DNA of 64,000 nucleotides from Scatophagus argus (GCF_020382885.2 NC_058495.1:2535627-2599626), one strand, 5' to 3'; shown: positions 12,450 to 24,330, counted from the stretch's first letter. A program made the numbers and translations. The notes: generated by a model not told the origin, from the letters alone.

Positions 12450-15415
12450 AAGATGGATATCAGCTTCATTTCTCTGTATCCAGTACAGTATGTGATGTCT
12501 TATTTTAACAAACTTTATTTGTTAATCACCTATTGGTTATTGTAAATGACTACTCATTCTTAAGTGCAATCACATTTTCATACCTGCATCTTCATAGCCA
12601 CAAATTTCGTCACCGTGCTAACTTAAGCCCAGTTGTACTTTATGCATCTGTGCAACTGTGTGAGTCTATAACGGTCTGAGCGATTTCATCTACTTTTGTC
12701 CATGCAGACCCTTTTGTGAATGCATCCAAAAATGTATGACTGCGCAGACAATAGGTGCATGTTTGCCATCCACCCTTCCATCTGTGTCTTCCTTAGAGAC
12801 TTAAGTCATCCAAGGGTGAAGAGGGTCCAGAGACACAAATACAAAACTGATATCAATCTTCTACGGAATAAAGAATACATAACAGAACATGAGGATTTAT
12901 GGAAACTGTTTCTATAATGAATGTGTGAGAGAAAGGGAACCTCACTGTTATTGCTGTACACCACCTCAACTGATAGCTTTATGTGTGGGTGTGTCACCAC
13001 TGTACAGCACTCCAGACAAAACGTTTGTGTGTCAGTGCATGACGCTTGTAATAACAACCGGACAAGGTCAGGTGAGTGTGTATGTTTGCATCATGTGTTT
13101 CATGCTACATTTTATGCTACATTTATTTCACAGGAACAAAAGTGTTTGTACTCAACTGCTCAAACAGACCATGAGATTTTGAGGAGCAATACTTTTCTGC
13201 GTGATGTACCTGGCTGTGCACAATAGATCATATACAACTACTTTTACATCAGGGCCACAGAACACATCAACTGTAGCAATGTAGACAGTGATAACTGAGA
13301 TTTGATACCAAATCCTGAATGGTTTTTATAGAAACTCTGTTTACAATAAAAATACCAACAGATGGGAGCTTTTGTAACAAAAAATAATGGAAAAAAAAAC
13401 ACATGGTCTGATTTACTTGCTTGTGCAACACAAGTCAAGCCGTGTTGATCAGGGGTGGGGAACAATGTGCCATGAGGTTTGCAGATCCTTTCGAATACAG
13501 CTTTAATCTGTAAAATCAGCCAATTTTATGGATATAAATAACATGACTTCTTAGGCAACAAAGATATTGGAAACACTTTATTTGAAGACCACATCTATAG
13601 TGAATTATGGGGGCATCCATAGTGCATTATGATGCATTCACAATGCTTTACAACCACTTTCATAAACACACATTGTACTTTCTGATGCACTATATCAACA
13701 GTCACAAAACAGATCTGATTTCTAATCAATTTTAAGTTCAAGTGGTTTATGCATGCTCTTGACTAATTATAAAGCAGAGATATACTGAGTATATACTGAT
13801 ATACTCATGAGGCTATTTAGACATCATGACTACTGACACTTATGTATACACACCTCAGCAATCACATGAAGTAAAGGCTCATGCTGTACTATAACAGTCA
13901 ATCCAGTACCATAATAATCACATAACTTTTAATGCCCCCATATATGCACAACTATAAATATCTAAAACAAAAATAGCCTTTGACCATTAGGTTTGATCAT
14001 CTGGTCTATTAAACAAGGCTACTAAAAAATCTTTATGACATTGGTTAGTCAGTCAACTCCCTCTTTTAAGCCATGTGATGAGATTAGAGCAGCAACTTGA
14101 TGCCACCCAGTCAAAATCCAGAACACCAACATCGCTCAGTGACAGTAGTTGCAGCAACCACTGTAATATCTGAACGTTTCAAAGTCATATCAAGAGTGTT
14201 TTTTCCCCATTTTTATAGTTCTTCTGACATGGCATCAATAAGAGTTTTGGCCCTTCATGGCTCATGGCTCCCTCTTCCTGGTGTTGTTTATACTGTTGGC
14301 AGGATGTTTACAGATCTACCTACCCAGGTAACAGCTTATGCATGTTTACTGAAATCTACAGTGATGTGTTGACTTTGTGGAGACCATTTTAAAGAAGATA
14401 CACCTCAAGTCAACTTTGATCAGACTGCTGCAGCATCTTTACAGTCAGAACAGACAGAGCTCAAGTCAGCATTGTTGCAGTCCACTGAAAACAGGTACAG
14501 CCAGAGTAAATCTGAAATCTATTGATTCCAGGTCTGGAGTTCGGGAAAATGTGCAATAATACCTCAAGCAAGTTTTAATATGATAATGACAGTGTTGTAT
14601 GCGGTACCTGTCAGGTTTCCATCAAATGCAGCAACTTGTTTTAAATCAAACAGATGCACAGAAGTGATGAGTCACCACAAGTGCATGGTACCTAGAATCT
14701 AAAATGGCAAGAGCAAGATAAGATATTATTTCTTTACATTGCTTTCCATGAGGGGGACCTAAGAAAACAACTTTTTGCACATCATTTTTTATACAACAAG
14801 ATTTCCCTACCTTTCTGTACCAGGGACCGAGGCCAGTGGAAAGATTGTAGATAGAACAAATGTGTGTTGATGTTTTCTTTATAACCTATCATAGTGATTT
14901 ATGGAGGAAAAAAAATCAGTTTACTGTCATTGTGTTGGACATATTTCAATATTTTTCTTGTGATAGTTGCAAAACCAATGTGAACAGTTTTTATGATCTT
15001 TAAAATCTTTTAAATCAACTTTATTCATTTAAAAGCTGGTGAAACTTTAATTTATCACTTCTGAAGAGTGAATACACAAAAAGTGAACATTGTTGTCTCT
15101 TTAAATGGTTAACTGAAATTTTGCTGTTGCTTTTTGGTCATTATGACATGTACATATTGATTTTGTCAGAAGGTGCAGATGAAGTTGGAGTTAGCAACAG
15201 GACACGCTGATGCCATCAGGCGCCTTCAATGGTTTATCATGTGATTCTGTTTATAGCTATGTTTTGCGGGCTGTGTACAGCACAGAGGTTAAAACTGTAG
15301 TATTAGTACATTAAATGTTCACAATATTGTCAAAATTCATGGAAAGTGGTTCAGTTTGTTCTGAATGTTAAATGTGGCATCCATGAATTAGGAGTAGGAT
15401 CACTGTCACTGTAAT
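12450..15415. other. Intergenic, no supported gene
   Basis: Only short, unconserved reading frames are present. The stretch from about 13560 ('ggaaacactttatttgaaga') to 13950 resembles a dispersed repeat. CGDHFKEDTPQVNF at about 14376 faintly resembles the end of a THAP zinc finger but has no supporting frame. Confidence 0.6.
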
Positions 15416-15420
15416 GCTTA

Positions 15421-16200
15421 AAGGAACACTATGACATTTTAGATAATATTCCTGTTCTTTGACTTCTCTAGAGTCAGATGTTTCATATTGATATCAGACA
15501 ATATCAGATGAGTTTCATCTCTACTGGGTCCAGTATGTGTTTGGCCTGATTTAGCGCAAATGCTGGCAGCAAAAGCAAAACTTACAAAAACTCTGAATTA
15601 TCTTACTAATTGACCAGACATTAATAAGCTGTGGTGTTTTTAACTTGGTTGGCATAAAGAGATGAAGCAGGGAAAAAGTAAAGCCTATTTCCATCAAAAG
15701 CTAAACAATGCACACAGAACTTTGAGCTACATGTCAACATCAGCATGTTAACAAGCTCACAGTAATAACATGCTGATATTTAGCAGGTCGCCATCTTGAT
15801 TTACACATTGATAGGTAATGTCATTAAATTTGGAGATGTTTGATCATAAACCGAATCCCTGAAAATGCTTAAGTGTAAGCAGTGATTCAGAGGTCAGAAA
15901 TCAGGCTAAGCTGTGACTTCAATGTGCAATCTCAAAAGTTCTGTCCTCATAGTGGGGTGGCCTGCTTCCTGTGCTACTGGTTTGTTTAACTCACACAAAA
16001 GAAAGGAAAGCTTGCAGGTGGATTTTCTCTTTTCATTGAGCTAGGCAAGCAGTTTCCCTCTGCTTCCAGTCTTTATATAGCTACAGGCATGTCCTGGCCC
16101 TATCTTTGTTCTGGACACACAGAAATAAAACTAATATCCATCTTGTCATCTGACTCTAGAGAAGACAGGGAAAAAGAGGATTTACAGAAATGTCAAACTG
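15421..16200. mobile_element. MITE-like element with long imperfect terminal inverted repeats
   Basis: The left end contains cttctctagagtcagatg (15463-15480). The right end contains its exact reverse complement (16147-16164), and similarity extends outward over about 55 nt to tgacattt / aaatgtca. The interior includes 'aacatgctgatatttagcag', a familiar fish repeat motif. No transposase is encoded, so it is non-autonomous. Confidence 0.65.
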
Positions 16201-16716
16201 TTTATTTAAACCTTTCGGAATTAGATGAGGAAGACATGGAATCAAACCTCTACCCTGTTTGTTTCCACATTTTCCCTCTCTCTCAGCTGTGACTCAAACA
16301 GTCTGAATAATGGATGACGAAGAAAGAATTTTTCCTTCTCGCCCACCCCCTTCACTCTCTATGCTTACGTTACACAAGGACACAGAGAGCTGAAAATAGT
16401 GCTGCTGTCCTCATGTGATGTGAAATTAAAAGCACACTGGAGCGGAGACACTTGCTGCTGGGGAATTCAACACTTGTTTTACTTCATCTGACAATCCCTC
16501 CATCCAGCCTGCAACACCACCTCCATCTGTCTGTGCAATGGTACTTTTCACAACGGCAAGCTTTTTGGAATATGATGATGTACATGTGATTGTAATAAAA
16601 GAGATTTTAATTAGCTATGACACAATGGCTTTGTGTTTTTGTATGTTAATAATCACATGGACTTTTAAACTGGGTTAGTCATTAATAATCATATATATAA
16701 TAACAAAAAAGTAATA

Positions 16717-16752
<36 letters not shown>

Positions 16753-17200
16753 TGATAAGGTTATAATAGATGTAGATGACATTCATACAAAAACTGTGTA
16801 ATTGCACTGGATGTAGAAGAAGAAAAGAAAGAGGTTACTTATAATCAGTGATTTCATAATCAACTATATGACATGATAACAACAGGGCCATTTTTGTGAC
16901 AGAAGCAAGCTCCATCTGTTTGAGATGCCGTTGAAAATTCTGGAAGGATAGTTACATTATTAAGATAGTTGCATTTGTATTTCTTCCATAATTGATACAG
17001 CACTTCACCTGCTGTAATGAATATAGGCATCATCTATGTTGTTATTTTTAAATGCATTAGGCCAACGATCTCAGTGGGCAATATCAGTGTGTGGTATTTT
17101 AAGGATTTCTTTTTTCCTTTCCTTTGGTGCAGTTATCAGCGTGAGGTATTTTAGGAGAGAACAGTTTACTTTTCTCTTTCCAAGAGGCCACACACTGCAA
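16201..17200. other. Intergenic with an (AT)n tract
   Basis: An AT tract lies at about 16718-16747. Nothing else is recognisable. Confidence 0.6.
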
Positions 17201-17239
17201 CTTAAGTGATATGTAATGAGATACAGTTGTATTGATCTT

Positions 17240-17430
17240 TCAGGGAAAGCAACGAAAGGACAGAATGTGAATAATCAGGGACAGAGCCCCAGTGGGACCT
17301 CTGCCCTGAATAGCAGTGAGGAAGCCTTTTGGATGAAAGGTGAAATGTCTTCAACAACCTAAAGAGATCTGGTCGCACTTCAACTACCATGACCAGGATG
17401 ACTGAGGACCTACATCGACCTTAAGAAGAA
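17240..17430. repeat. Dispersed repeat fragment
   Basis: 'ttttggatgaaaggtgaaat' followed by 'gtcttcaacaacctaaag' resembles a very common fish repeat sequence. The parent element could not be named with confidence. Confidence 0.4.
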
Positions 17431-17599
17431 ATATTGCTATCAAAATAAAACCCTGTTCATCTGTTTCTGAATGAATATTACATTCCACGTCAAACTTCAG
17501 TCATTTTAACCGTATAAATTTTAATCATATAAGTGAGTCTTGTGGCAATTAAAATTCTTTTTACTTTTGTCCTGTTCTCTGCTAAAAATAGCAGGGAAT

Positions 17600-17930
17600 A
17601 TAATATAGCCAGCCCAGGGCCCAGAGCAGCGGCATCAAGTGATGAATCAGCTGTTGATCAGGGATACTTCAGATGTGATACTCAAGAGGTGGAACACTTC
17701 CTGTTCCAAGAGCAGGTGAAGACACAGAACCCAGAAAATTCTTCTGAACAACTTCCGTAAGCTGCAGCCTTCTTCTGACAAGAACCAGGTAGAAGCTGAG
17801 TGCAGAGTCCAGTCAACAGCGCCCTCTGGAGGCTGTGGTGGACTGTAGTTAAAATGAGATAAGTACACTGGCCAGATTTCTGGACTGAATTCTGTGATTT
17901 ATGACTGCATGTACAGAAGGCAGCTTTACT
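17600..17930 (+). pseudogene. Decayed Hes5/Her4-type last exon, Orange domain retained
   Basis: One frame reads DESAVDQGYFRCDTQEVEHF and then LFQEQVKTQ, an Orange-domain sequence of the Hes5/Her4 type. A shifted frame continues LLNNFRKLQPSSDKN, matching KNFSKLQSSSEK of the array genes. A further shift gives SPVNSALWRLW, the counterpart of SPVSSAPWRPW. Similarity continues past the stop (ctggactgaa, tgtacagaag), matching the array 3'UTR. Two frame changes and the WRLW ending show it is not an intact gene. No bHLH exon was found upstream of it. It sits about 5 kb before the first array gene in the same orientation, so it is probably a relic of the ancestral full-length form. Confidence 0.75.
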
Positions 17931-18257
17931 CAAACATTAAAATTTTCTTGTGATATGAGATGAAATGACACTAATTCACTGTCATCATTCTCATCTTACT
18001 CCAATTTCTCACTGTGGGAACATATTGTTAAAATTAACTTGATCTTATAAATCTAATCTCTGATTACTCAACACTGATCTGTCACAGGATGTGTATGTTT
18101 TATCTTCTTGTCTGAAAGGTTTGGATGAAACCTGCTACCACTTTCTTTTTCTTTTACAACAATGAAATGACTTTTCTATATTAACCTATTTCTTATCCTA
18201 ATCGATCTTTGATATCTGCGATCATCTTAGCCTGAAGGTCAGTTTTTCTCCTTCGCA

Positions 18258-21200
18258 GACATTATGATAATCTCTGAAACATGGCTGACAAAGTCTATTT
18301 CAAACGATGATGTTGACATAAATGGATACAAGATTTATTGTACTGATAGACCAAAAAAAGGTGGTGGGGTAGCCATCTATGTTAAATCAAAATTTGATGC
18401 CTCAATTGTCTTGTCTGAGTCAATTTGTAAACAAATGGAGTTTTTGGCCTTAAATGTGGAAATAGCCAAAACACTCTCTTTAACGGTTGTTGGATGCTAT
18501 AGACCCCCATCTGCAACAAAGGAAGCATTAGCATCCCTACAACAACTCCTGTCCAAATTAAATTGCAAGGAACTTTTAATGGCAGGAGATCTTAATTGGG
18601 ATTGGTTAAACACAGCCTCTGAAGAATTTGAATCCTTCTGTGACTCTGTAAATCTTAGCCAGTTGATCAATCAACCTACTAGGCCAAATATTAAATGTCC
18701 TGAAAAATCAACCTTGATTGATTTAATTTTAACAAATGCTCCACAAAAATTTTCATCCCTGGGTGTGTTCTGCAATGATATGAGTGATCACTGCAGAGTT
18801 GCATCTTGCAGAGACCTGTCCTTGGTCAAATGGGAACAGATAGACCTGCTGCTGTGATGGTCTGGTTTTTTGTTGCTCTTCTGTTTTTTTCCCCTCCCCC
18901 TTTGAGTTTCAGGTTGTGACGGGAGGCGTGGCTGGTCTCTGACTGATATCACACACCTGCAGCAATCACCCTGGCTCTACTTAAACCTGGTCTGACTTCA
19001 CCACTCTGCCAGATGATTGATCATTGAGACCTGTGTGTGCGCGCCCTGCCTGTTAGCCTGCCTCCAGCCTTCACTGCTGAGTTATAGTCTAAGAAACCTT
19101 TGAACCTGTCTTGGGAATTAAAAACTTAAAACTGAACCAGTCTTTGGTCCCCTGCAGTCTTTGGTCCAAACCTTAGCCGTGACAGCTGCCAGATGTCGAG
19201 CTAGCTTGGACATTTTTTAGATAATTTTGAGAGAATTGTAAATAAACATGCTCCTATAAGAAAACTCAGGGTGAAGGGGCAAGAGAACCCCTGGTTTTCC
19301 CCAGATTTGTCTGATATCATTCATCAACGAAACGGGGCATGGGCCAAAGCCAAGAAAAGTGACTCTGCCCTTGATTGGTCAACTTTTAGACAACTGAGAA
19401 ATAAATGCACTTCTCTCATTAAAAGAGCAAAATCAGAATACTATTTATCTGTTACAACTGATAACCTTAATAATGCACAGAAATTTTGGAAGGTGATAAA
19501 ATCTTTTTCTGTAAACAAAACATACATTTATTTTAAATGACTCAACCCCAGTGTACGATAAGACTGAGATTTTAAATTGTTTTAATAAGCATTTTGTGTC
19601 AGCTGGGTCTATTTTTGAATCCACAAGAACTGTTCCTGTGCCCCACTATGTAAGCCCAGAAACACTTCCTGGAGAATCTTTTACACTTGCACCTTTTACC
19701 GTGCAGCAAGTTCACAAGGCCCTTAAAACTTTGAACCATAGTAAACCTCCTGGGCCAGATCTTGTAGAGCCTTACTTTGTAAAAATGGCTGCAGATTTTA
19801 TTGCACAGCCTATCACAACACTTTTTAACTTTGAAAACAAAGAGCTACCTTCAGTTTGGAAGTCAGCCTTTGTTACTCCTATTTTAAAAGGAGGCGACCC
19901 AGCTGTTTTAACCAATTACAGGCCAATTTCTAATTTGTGTGTCCTGTCAAAAATCCTTGAATCACTGGTGTGTGAGCAACTTAAAGATTTTGTATACACA
20001 AATAACCTTCTCTCAAGGCTGCAATCAGGTTTTAGGAAAAAGCACAGTACTATCACTGCTGCCACAAAAGTAATCAATGACATACTTGTCGCCCTTGATA
20101 AAAAACAGTGCTGTGCAGCTCTCTTTATTGACCTGTCAAAAGCATTTGACACCGTTGATCATGCGGTTCTCAGGGAAAGGCTTTCCAGTTTTGGTGTCTC
20201 AGATCATGTAGTTTCCCAGTTCACAAATTATCTAAGTGGCAGGACCCAGTGTATCAAATACGATGGCTTGTGCTCAGAATTTGTTACCGTCCACAAGGGG
20301 GTGCCACAAGGTTCTGTTTTAGGTCCCCTCTTATTTATTATGTACATAAATGACGTGGGACGAAATGTGTCTGATGCTAATATGCATTTTTATGCCGATG
20401 ACAGCACAATCTATTCCTATGGCTCATCCCCTACCAAAGCTGTTGAATCACTGCAGAAGGTTTTTAATGAGATCCAGTATAAATTTCTACAGCTAAAATT
20501 AGTACTTAATGCTGGAAAGACTAAGCAAATGTTGTTCTCAAAACCAAGAAAAGGACTGATAAACATAGTGTTGAAAATGAAATGAAATTGAGGTGGTACA
20601 TCTGTATAAATATCTCGGTATTCTGCTTGATGACACCCTCACATTCAAAGCCCACATTGAAAACCTTGTCAAGAATCTTAAACTGAAACTGGGTTTTTTA
20701 TTTAGAAATACATTTTGTTTTTCTTTTAATGTCAAAAAGCGCCTTGTATCAGCAACTCTTGTACCCATTTTAGACTATGGAGACCTGCTGTATATGAATG
20801 CTTCAGCTCAATGTTTGAATAAGATTGACTCTGTGTATCATGCTGCCCTGAGGTTCATCACTAACTGTAGGGCTCTGACCCATCACTGTGAATTATACTC
20901 CAGAGTACAATGGCCCTCACTCGCTACCAGGAGACTCACTGGTACACCTTCATATACAAGGCAATACTTGGACTACTGCCCGCCTACATCTGCAGCCTCA
21001 TCGCACTGAGGAACATTGGCTCTTATGGTCTGCGTTCCAACGACCAACTGCTGCTCTCTGTTCCACCTGTTCGCACAGAGCAGGGAAAAAGGGCCTTTGT
21101 TTTCTCTGCTGCCACCTCATGGAACAAACTGCAAAAGGACATGAAGCTAACAGAACTGATTCCATTGAGCGATTTTAATTCCAGGATGAGAACACTTGAG

Positions 21201-21270
21201 ACTGACTCCCTGATTTGCCCCTGTTTTAATTGATTTGTTATTTTAATCAAATCAAAAAAAAAGCAAAACA
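18258..21270 (+). mobile_element. Non-LTR retrotransposon (LINE, CR1/jockey-like), 5'-truncated
   Basis: It begins inside the endonuclease domain (ISETWLTKSISNDDVDINGY, LLMAGDLNWDW, LIDLILTNAP). It continues into a reverse transcriptase (KPPGPD, ILKGGDP, NYRPISNL, LQSGFRKKHST, LFIDLSKAFDTVDH, GVPQGSVLGPLLF, YADDSTIY at 20391-20414) and ends in a C-terminal region and a short A-rich tail at 21250-21262. The RT frame closes near 20585 and coding similarity resumes in another frame at about 20593; there is also a frame change near 19540. A solo LTR interrupts it at 18853. It cannot be autonomous. The CR1/L2/jockey placement comes from motif style only. Confidence 0.85.
18853..19184. mobile_element. 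Solo LTR (fossil LTR retrotransposon) inserted in the LINE
   Basis: The element has TGTGATGG...CCGTGACA ends (TG..CA with imperfect inverted termini) and is flanked by the 5-bp direct repeat GCTGC at 18848-18852 and 19185-19189. It contains an AATTAAAA-type signal near 19118. LINE sequence continues on both sides. A 5-bp duplication fits Ty3-like or retrovirus-like integration. No internal region remains. Confidence 0.75.
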
Positions 21271-21559
21271 ACTCAGCATCAAGACCTACATCACAAGCTG
21301 ATGAAGACAAAAAATTATGGTCCAGAATGACAGCTCTCAAAATGCTGGTAATTTACAAAACATGTTAGATGAAAACACAACTGCACACAAAATGAGTCTT
21401 ACTACAATAAGGAGTCTTAGCATATGCATTAATGAAAGATTATTCAGGATGAATGTCAGAGCAGAGGAACGGGACTTATGAAAACCCATAACCATAGAGT
21501 CATATTGGGGGGGGGGTCTGCTGATCTCTTTCCATGTTTCGCTCTTTTCGCCACCAGTG

Positions 21560-22760
21560 ACCCCACTGCTAACACTTGAAAAGAATGAAATTTTCCAAAA
21601 ATAATCATTCTGTAAGTTTTTGTCATGGCAGAAGAAAAATGGAGTTCTCTCCAGGTGCTGTCAGAATTTTGAGCTCTAACCTAATGAATATATTAAATGC
21701 ATTAGAAATTATTATTTGTGCTTGTACCACAGACAGTACGGCTTTAACATGGCACTTAAAGAAAGAGTGTGGGAAAGCGCCGGAGAACCCACTCACAGTT
21801 TAGGCGGATTAACATCCTTAACCCCACCAGCAGCTGATTATTGTCCACAGGAATCTGGCACACATCAGGAAGCATCTGTCTTAACCTCCCACACTCGTAC
21901 AAAGAAATCACATTTTGAGTGATACACAAACTCTGACAGGACATTAAAAGTTTCTTCTGATGTAAGTTGAAAAAGTATATGGCAGTTTAGTATGATCACT
22001 GATACTGATGGTATTTTTGAAATTTTAGCAAACCTTGGAGGACAGCAATAACGTTTTTTTGCCTCCAGATGGTTGATGTCCGACTGTCACTGTTATAACA
22101 GAAGACCAGCATCCGTCACAAAGGCTCCTTTCACAGTTCTTTTGTTGTGCACTGACAGCATCATGCAAAGACTCAGTGTGGGAAACTGAGAGAAACTTTC
22201 TACTCATACCACCCACCAGCCACAAGACGGAGGACACACCTGCTACATCTGGACACCAGGATGACTTTGTCTACAGTCCTGTCTCTGAGAAATTCTGTTC
22301 ATCTAGAGCTAATTTGGATGGGTAAATAACATTACGAGTAAACAAGGAAAAGTAAGACCAACCCATAATATTTTTTTAACACAACGAAAAAATGTTATTA
22401 ATTAAAGTCACAAAATTACTGATATAGTATCAGTAAAATATTCAGTGAAAGCGTATTTTATTTGTTTCATGGAACATTTAACAGAAAAAAAATGCTTCCC
22501 TAATGTTAACCAAAACCAGCACATAAGTCTGTTGTTTGATAAAATAAAAATATTCTCAAAATATAATCCAAACTGTGAATATGTTTCTCTTCTAGACATA
22601 TTTATTGCTGCAAACTGATTCTATATAAAAAATCATTTCGAAGAGCTGTGGTAAATCATAAAATACTTGTATGTATGCAACTGCCTGTTTTGACATGAAA
22701 AGAATATGTATATATTTGCTAAAATGAGTCACAGTCATTGATCCCAGCATCAGGCAGCAG
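21560..22760 (+). promoter_or_regulatory. Upstream region of array copy 1, diverged but homologous to the other upstream regions
   Basis: It holds CSL-type TGTGGGAA sites at 21768-21775 and 22177-22184, plus a conserved island 'ggcacacatcaggaagcatc' (others: ggcacacttcaggaaacagc). It is visibly more diverged than the flanks of copies 2-9, so shared blocks are likely to be functional. An E-box pair around the second CSL site is annotated separately. Confidence 0.6.
22066..22251 (+). promoter_or_regulatory. Enhancer core of copy 1: CAGATG - CSL - CATCTG (version alpha)
   Basis: CAGATG at 22066-22071, TGTGGGAA at 22177-22184 and CATCTG at 22246-22251. CAGATG is a typical proneural bHLH E-box, and TGTGGGAA matches the CSL/RBPJ consensus (YGTGRGAA). 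The alpha version is recognised by 'gaaactgagagaaactttct' next to the CSL site. Confidence 0.55.
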
Positions 22761-22787
22761 ATCTGCTCTCTCTACAGGGTCACCACT

Positions 22788-23013
22788 TTCCCACATTCAC
22801 ACAGAGCTCTGTGAGCTTCTCTCCATCACCCCCCCAGTCCTCCACCTGTTCCCCTGAGATCTAACCATTGTCCCCCAGGCCATCACACACTTCAACATAC
22901 TGCTGCTCCACATGCCTGATTGTCTCACCAAGCTCTGTGATTGGCTGAGACTGTGAGAAACTCCAGTCAGACCAAGACCCACACATTCATATGGAGATGT
23001 GGGACTATAAATA
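22788..23013 (+). promoter_or_regulatory. Core promoter of copy 1 (version 1, 226 bp)
   Basis: Proximal CSL site TTCCCACA (22788-22795), second CSL-like TGTGAGAA (22952-22959), inverted CCAAT (GATTGGCTGAGA, from about 22939), and TATAAATA (23006-23013), 74 nt before the ATG. Version 1 carries 'caacatactgctgctccaca' between the two CSL sites. Confidence 0.75.
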
Positions 23014-23079
23014 GGAGGGATGAAGCCAGCACAGAGCAGATTCTCTCTGCAGAGACCTCTACAGCACAGAGATCCACCC

Positions 23080-23582
23080 ATGGCACCTACTATCACTGCA
23101 GCAATGACCAATTCTCAGGAGCATCTGACTCTGAACCACAAGGTAAACTGAAGATTCAAGAAGGTTTCAGTTTGGTTCATGACATGTTGTCTTTGTTCAT
23201 GCTGACACTTTCCTCCTGAATAAGTTTGTTCATGACTTTGTTCTTCCTTCTGCAGCTCAGAAAGCCTCTGGTGGAGAAGTTACGCAGGGAGCGAATCAAC
23301 AGCAGCATTGAGCAGCTCAAGTCTCTGCTGGCTCCAGAGTTCCTCAAACAGCAGCCAGACTCCAAGCTGGAGAAAGCAGACATCCTGGAGATGACAGTTT
23401 GTGTCCTGCAACGACTGCAGCATCAACAGCAGAGAAGACTGATGAAGAACTTCAGCAAGCTGCAGTCTTCCTCTGAGAAACACCTGACAGATGCTGACTT
23501 CTCTCTTCTGAGCTCCATAGTCCACATCAGCATCACCAAAGACAAGAGTCCAGTCAGCAGCGCCCCCTGGAGGCCGTGGTAG
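23080..23582 (+). CDS. her4-like: Her4/Hes5-like bHLH-WRPW repressor, array copy 1
   Basis: Exons 23080-23142 and 23256-23582 (intron 113 nt, donor AAG|GTAAAC, acceptor TTCTGCAG|CTC) give 129 aa. Exon 1 encodes 21 residues ending LTLNHK. Exon 2 starts LRKPLVEKLRRERINSSIEQ, the basic region and helix 1 with the Hes-type proline, then a loop (EFLKQQPDSKLEK) and helix 2 (ADILEMTVCVLQRLQ). The C-terminus is SAPWRPW, which in this family recruits Groucho/TLE. Between helix 2 and WRPW there are only about 50 residues (HQQQRRLMKNFSKLQSSSEK, HLTDADFSLL) and no Orange domain. Family members are Notch-induced nuclear repressors that bind N/E-box DNA. Unique here: SSIVHIS where the others have SSTVHIS; the 3'UTR lacks several hundred bases; poly(A) signal at 24135-24140. 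Confidence 0.92.
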
Positions 23583-23788
23583 ACACCTCCAGCCTGGAGT
23601 CTCATCAGAGATCAGATCATCAGATCATTTTGATCTAAAATCTTTATTGTCCTTTTTAAGGCTATTTTGTCCTCATGGACTTCTCCTCACATTATGTGAT
23701 TATTGAACTTTGATCAGTTTTTAGATCAATATGTTTCTCCTTTTACTTTAAAAGGTCTGTTTAATGTCACACTGTCACAGTTTTCCAG

Positions 23789-23861
23789 TGACAATGTCAT
23801 TTCTATAGAAATGACATTGTCAGCTCATTCTCAACATGTATACATGTTGAGAATGAGCTGA
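23789..23861 (+). repeat. Two adjacent perfect palindromes in the 3'UTR of copy 1
   Basis: 23789-23822 is a 34-bp perfect palindrome (tgacaatgtcatttcta and its complement). 23820-23861 is a 42-bp perfect palindrome centred at 23840/23841. The other eight copies have only one pass (ttctacatgttgag) at this place. Confidence 0.9.
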
Positions 23862-24330
23862 ATTCAGTGCTTATTAAGAACAATGTGACCTGATTTCAGG
23901 TCAGTTTAACTATTTTTCCTTCTGTTCACTGTGTGCAAATGTTTTGCTATGTTTTCTAATCAAAAAGTGCTGTGTCCTCAAATGTTGTAAATGCTTTGTC
24001 TTTTATAAAGACAGCTGTTCCTTTACTCTGTCAGAGTACAGTGTGTCTTGTAGAAATCTACAAGTTGTTGTTGTGATGTACCATCACCTCTAGTTGGAGC
24101 TGACTTACTTGATGTGGCTCATTGTGCCTTGATGAATAAACAAACTGTGACAGCTGAAAATGTTCTGTCCTCATGTCGTTGTCATTGTCATGTCATTGTC
24201 ATGGCTTCTATCTTGATTAAAATGAAACAGATACTTATTTCACTTCATTGATTAAGAGTCCTACATTTGATTGACAAAAGACAACTTACCTCTTTGTTAA
24301 CAGGTAATTGTATTTATTTCTATTAAATTT

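Noticed and set aside
14097-14560. Possible THAP-type zinc finger (CGDHFKED)
   Set aside because: Only one half of the metal-binding pattern is visible, with stops around it and no exon structure.
22788-22959. Paired Su(H) site (SPS) in the promoter
   Set aside because: The two CSL-like sites are about 160 bp apart; the known SPS needs head-to-head sites about 16 bp apart. They are called as separate sites.
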